Source: Phoronis ovalis (taxonomy: Eukaryota > Phoronida > Phoronidae). From it: 11,639 nucleotides of DNA. A model generated the notes under the pieces. The model was given only the letters and a program-made list of their open reading frames with translations, made no database searches and was not told the origin of the DNA. The DNA lies in contig JAOXYB010051568.1 of assembly GCA_028565635.1 (NCBI GenBank), positions 1 to 11,639 of the forward strand. The letters are read 5' to 3'. The translations under genes and the position numbers were made by a program. This document shows positions 8,580 to 11,639 of the stretch, piece after piece; the first letter of the stretch is position 1, and every line of letters begins with the position of its first letter.

Positions 8580-9250
8580 TTAAAATAAATTAAGTGAAAG
8601 CATCAGTATAAAAATTCCATCTTTTTAGGAAAGATCCAAGGCACTTCAGACTTTACTTCAACTTCAAATAGAATACAGTTTCTTTTTTGAGAAATGATGA
8701 TTTTTGTTTTAATATGCTGTAAATACCATTGGGATATGTTCTATCTAAGAAACCTGCATCTGGACTTTATTTTTAGCGGTTCTCACCATATTGGGCCAGG
8801 ACATCTAATTAAAAATTATAAACATCTCAAATTGATTGCTTTTATTGGTGTAAATTGAATGCTTTCATAATCAGCAGATGATAAAAATGAAAGTACCCTG
8901 AACATAAATTTAAACAATATTTACCGTAGTCTCAAAATAGTCTCGCTTGCCAGACAGAAGACAATTGGGCCATGTATGTCCGTTTATAAAGCGTAGTAAT
9001 ATTACTCTAACAGTACCCCTAAGTTGTTTTTATTTAACCATAAACTTTCAAAATAATTTATTGATATCAGGTATCGTGGTATACTACTTTCAGAAAATGA
9101 CAGGTGTGCAGCTTCTATTGAAGCAATATATTTTTTGAATTATAGTTATTAGGGCTCTATGTTTTCTTTCTCCTATTGTTATGGTGTAGAATTGACTAAA
9201 ACACAACACAGGCTTTCAAGATGTTTCCCTGATTGTGCAAGATTTACCAA

Positions 9251-9269
9251 GGTCCAGTCTTAGTGGACC
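9251..9269. repeat. small perfect hairpin GGTCCA/TGGACC
   Basis: GGTCCA (9251-9256) and TGGACC (9264-9269) flank a 7-nt loop. It lies about 90 nt upstream of the MITE and is not part of it. Confidence 0.5.
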
Positions 9270-9352
9270 GATGTTCTAGTGAGAATCATGAATTTTGAGT
9301 AAATATGTCCATTGATTCTAGATTTTAACCATTTGTTGACTAATTGAAACTA

Positions 9353-9360
9353 TGGGCACC
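9353..9360. repeat. left 8-bp target-site duplication of the hAT MITE
   Basis: TGGGCACC is repeated exactly at 9457-9464, directly flanking the terminal inverted repeats. Eight base pairs is the characteristic duplication length of hAT-superfamily insertions. Confidence 0.7.
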
Positions 9361-9456
9361 CAGAGATGCCAAGGTCATGCAGGGCAAATTAAAACAGGCG
9401 GGAGATTAGTGTTTTTGTGAGGTCATTTGCACCAAATGCGGGTGACTTGGCATGTC
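9361..9456. mobile_element. hAT-type miniature inverted-repeat transposable element (MITE), 96 bp
   Basis: The element begins CAGAGATGCCAAGGTCA and ends TGACTTGGCATGTCTG. The two ends are inverted repeats of about 16 bp with one mismatch and one bulged base. CAG...CTG termini and the exact 8-bp flanking duplication TGGGCACC (9353-9360, 9457-9464) are both hallmarks of hAT elements. An internal GCAAAT/ATTTGC pair (9384-9389, 9425-9430) extends the fold into one long hairpin. At 96 bp it has no coding capacity, so it would have been moved by a transposase encoded elsewhere. The perfect duplication suggests a fairly recent insertion. A pre-miRNA-like hairpin is the alternative reading, but the duplication is better explained by transposition. 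Confidence 0.72.
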
Positions 9457-9464
9457 TGGGCACC
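9457..9464. repeat. right 8-bp target-site duplication of the hAT MITE
   Basis: TGGGCACC matches the left copy (9353-9360) in all eight positions and immediately follows the CTG end of the element. Confidence 0.7.
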
Positions 9465-10092
9465 ATGCAGATATCAGTATAACACTATCTTCCAATTTTC
9501 AACAAGGTATATCTCCCAAATACTGTTACAGCTAGACATCATCAGTTTCCTATATTAATTAAATAAAAGGATCATTACTGCAATAATAACAGAGGAAAAG
9601 GAAAAGAAAATACATGTTGTTTTAAAGAAGGCATTGATTTACACTCACATGCCTAAAAACAGTTTTAAACTACTAAAGATATTGATTTTGGTGCATGCTT
9701 TTATTAACCCTGTGCCTGAGAGCCGTTTAAAGGCAATTGTGACTTAATTTTTACCACACCTAATTTGTTACAGAATTATTAAAGATGATATGAAACAAAT
9801 TATTGTTCTTAGGTCCGTTATAATTTTTTTGCTTACTGTGAATTTCTTAAAGAAGTCCATAAAAATTGTGTCAAGACTGACAAGGTAGATACAGATACTG
9901 CATCTGGTTTAAAAGAACATATTTTCTGTCTGTTTATTTCCAATGTACACTTTCCTTGTTTTAAAATGTCTTCATCATTGATGCATTCAGTGTTGATGGT
10001 GTTGCTACAGATAAATTATTTCAAGGGTGAAATGTGAGATATATTAGATTATATCTTGTACCTATAAAACAGTAAATATTTGTATCAGCTAG

Positions 10093-10152
10093 GTCATCAT
10101 GAAACACATCCTAATACATCTTTGGCAAGACACTTCAACATAAATTCAGGTG
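10093..10152 (+). CDS. exon 3: symmetric 60-nt coding exon, possible cassette
   Basis: It starts after CAGCTAG (AG at 10091-10092) and ends at a consensus donor, GGTG|GTAAGT. From exon 2 in phase 1, the junction codon G|GT gives G, followed by HHETHPNTSLARHFNINSG and a leftover G. The frame is open, and 60 nt with phase 1 on both sides makes it symmetric, so skipping removes 20 residues in frame. The acceptor has a poor pyrimidine tract, consistent with weak or regulated use. The peptide is His/Asn/Ser-rich with no known domain. Mammalian AUF1/hnRNP D has an alternative exon of 19 residues at a similar N-terminal position just before its first RRM; this could be an analogous exon, but I have no alignment to prove it. 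Confidence 0.55.
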
Positions 10153-11118
10153 GTAAGTGGATGTATTTGGTTGTAAGAAAATTGTACATATTTAATTTGT
10201 CTGTTTTTAACATTAATTATGTTTACATTTTGGTACTCTTGTCTCAAAGTCAGGAAACTATGATATCTTCTACATTAATAGTTAAATAGACTGTGATTAT
10301 AGTTAATCACATTCTACTTAGTATGTATCTACTTCATATGAAGCTGTTGTGCAGAAAGCCATTTTGGCAGCACAGTCAGCACAAAAATATTGTCCATTTG
10401 TTGCAGTTGGAGGCTTTAATTAAACATTTGTATAATAATTAGTAGAAATCATAGTGTGCACTCCAGGTGCACTAAAACATTACATAATTGGTTGTGAAGT
10501 TATAGTGTTCATTAAACATGAAATGGTGTATTATTAGGGTCATTTTCCTTTATTAATGTCACTGGCATTATAGGAGCCGGCCACCACTATATAAACAGCA
10601 ATAAGAAATTGCTGATGTAAGCAAAAAAAAAAATCCATTTGTGTCCTCAAATAACTAATAAGTACATATAGGTAGCATGTACTAAATGTTAGTTTAAGCT
10701 TGTAAGTATAGATACTTAAATGTATATTAAGATGAGTACCTATTCATCCTGTCCATTAAACAGTTATAATTGCAAAAACATATAGTAAATGTTTGGGTGA
10801 TGTTTACTACAGCTTGGCAGTTTCTAAATGGTTTGGCAAACATTTGAACAGACAGTAAGTATAAAGGATATATATATCTTGCTTTTGAATGATTCTTATG
10901 TACCTATGAAGATGGTAAAGACATATGTTCTGTTTAATTAAGCAAGGAGCATGTTTAAGCTAGATGTTCTAGTTTTGTAAAGTTTTTGAAACTATTCTAT
11001 CACATATAATTGTTAGATAAAAGCTGCTACAACTTTTGAATAATAACATTGCATTTTTACTAGCTGAATTTTTTTTTTGAACATGCAACTTGCTTAGTAC
11101 ATTGCTGGTAGATGCATC

Positions 11119-11130
11119 CATGCATGCATG
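11119..11130. repeat. (CATG)3 palindrome
   Basis: Three CATG units form a perfect 12-bp palindrome and create two overlapping TGCATG words at 11121 and 11125. It may act as an additional Rbfox-type site in intron 3 or be a simple tetranucleotide repeat. Confidence 0.6.
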
Positions 11131-11470
11131 ATCATACAAATTTGCAGAATACAAATATTCATCTTGTTGAGTAAAAATGTAAACTTGGCAATATATGTAT
11201 AAACTATTGTGATATTTGCAAGATGCCTACATATTTTTACAGCACATATATAGCAATTAATGTATGGTACTGACATTTCCCAGGTACAGTTGCAGGTACA
11301 AGCACATATATACAATTCCTGTTAATATATTGAATACCAAAGAAAACTACTATACTGTGTGATATAATGTTTACCAGCATCCACTAAAGATTGTATGGAA
11401 TAGACCCATTGCATAAATCTGGATCCACCTTTGAGTATCATATCACATAAATATTTTTTTTTTGAACTAT

Positions 11471-11507
11471 TTGTAATTATGGTATATTATGTCAATACCA
11501 ATTACAA
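11471..11507. repeat. imperfect hairpin TTGTAATT(AT)GGTAT / ATACCAATTACAA
   Basis: Thirteen base pairs form between 11471-11485 and 11495-11507, with a 2-nt bulge at 11479-11480 and a 9-nt loop. CTAT occurs directly on both sides (11467-11470 and 11508-11511), which could be a tiny target duplication or chance. Confidence 0.55.
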
Positions 11508-11639
11508 CTATAAACGCCTTTTAGCAAAGGCCAGGTTGCACACAGAAATAGGTGGTTGTTGAGATTGTTTGACCTCTGAATAACTTTTTGGGCCTCAAAA
11601 TCAGCTAAGATAACCTCTAAATGGCCTTTTAACTTCATT

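Larger units (their letters stand above)
5950..10092 (+). other. intron 2 (about 4.1 kb)
   Basis: The stretch lies between the exon 2 donor (GTCTTT) and the TAG acceptor at 10090-10092. The part at about 6060-6660 is less AT-biased and less repetitive than the rest and contains the possible STAR-type site. It also has a GGCCAA/TTGGCC inverted repeat (6191-6218) and a 12-nt inverted pair (6091-6102 with 6642-6653). Later come a possible 9-nt microexon (6947-6955), the degenerate tandem repeats (7291-8360), a CpG-bearing duplicated segment (8478-8579) and a hAT MITE (9361-9456). No constitutive coding exon is visible. Confidence 0.5.
10153..11639 (+). other. start of intron 3, running off the window
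   Basis: It begins at the GTAAGT donor. No further exon with convincing splice sites in the required phase is visible up to the right edge, so the next coding exon should lie beyond it. It holds a (CATG)3 palindrome at 11119-11130 and an imperfect hairpin at 11471-11507. Several short AT-rich and T-run stretches fill the rest, and the final 120 bases are somewhat less AT-biased. Confidence 0.5.

Noticed and set aside
9353-9464. Reading the hairpin as a microRNA precursor
   Set aside because: The loop is large and the exact 8-bp direct repeats abut CAG/CTG termini, which fits a hAT insertion much better; small-RNA data could reopen this.
10340-10425. VGGF-like peptide after TTGTTGCAG as the start of an RRM (RNP2-like) exon
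   Set aside because: The frame stops (TAA) after only a few codons and no donor follows, so the resemblance is coincidental.
11094-11315. Cys/Ile-rich reverse-strand frame
   Set aside because: The residues come from ATA/TGT-rich low-complexity DNA; there is no domain, and an overlapping reverse frame (10969-11154) is equally meaningless.
1-11639. Bacterial, phage or CRISPR content
   Set aside because: There are no long ORFs, no ribosome-binding-site/ORF pairing and no regularly spaced direct repeats with unique spacers; splice-bounded exons indicate a eukaryotic gene.

Overview
The window looks like a piece of an animal (metazoan) nuclear gene, not bacterial or viral DNA. By eye it is roughly two-thirds A+T. 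It has no long open reading frame, operon or ribosome-binding-site pattern. It does contain short exon-like islands bounded by consensus splice sites and separated by introns of about 4 kb. An intron-rich, AT-rich invertebrate such as a mollusc would fit, but nothing in the sequence fixes the lineage.

On the + strand I support three consecutive coding exons at the 5' end of one gene: 1411-1465 (start codon), 5899-5949 and 10093-10152. All join in phase 1. Exons 2 (51 nt) and 3 (60 nt) are symmetric, so either could be skipped without changing frame. Together they encode about 55 residues of acidic/polar, low-complexity N-terminus. The protein's folded domains must lie beyond the right edge. 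The style, and a small phase-1 cassette in the N-terminus, recall the hnRNP A/B-D (AUF1/squid-like) RNA-binding proteins, but this is only a weak hypothesis.

Layout: 1-1403 is upstream or 5'UTR/intron sequence with a short 5-mer repeat and a hairpin. 1466-5898 is intron 1, with a CTCF-like site, a 24-nt duplication, a perfect palindrome and nested TTAGGTA hairpins. 5681-6051, around exon 2, holds four TGCATG (Rbfox-type) motifs. 5950-10092 is intron 2, with a possible 9-nt microexon, a degenerate three- to four-copy tandem repeat near 7.29-8.4 kb, and a 96-bp hAT-type MITE with an 8-bp target-site duplication. 10153-11639 is the start of intron 3.

The most interesting points are: (i) the tandem intronic repeat, whose copies share an aligned short reading frame with only 3-nt indels and acceptor-like AGs, and may be duplicated stop-containing exons; (ii) two symmetric N-terminal cassettes with a TGCATG cluster around the first; (iii) the very small, intact-looking hAT MITE. 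I see no rRNA, tRNA, CRISPR array, autonomous transposon or intact second gene.
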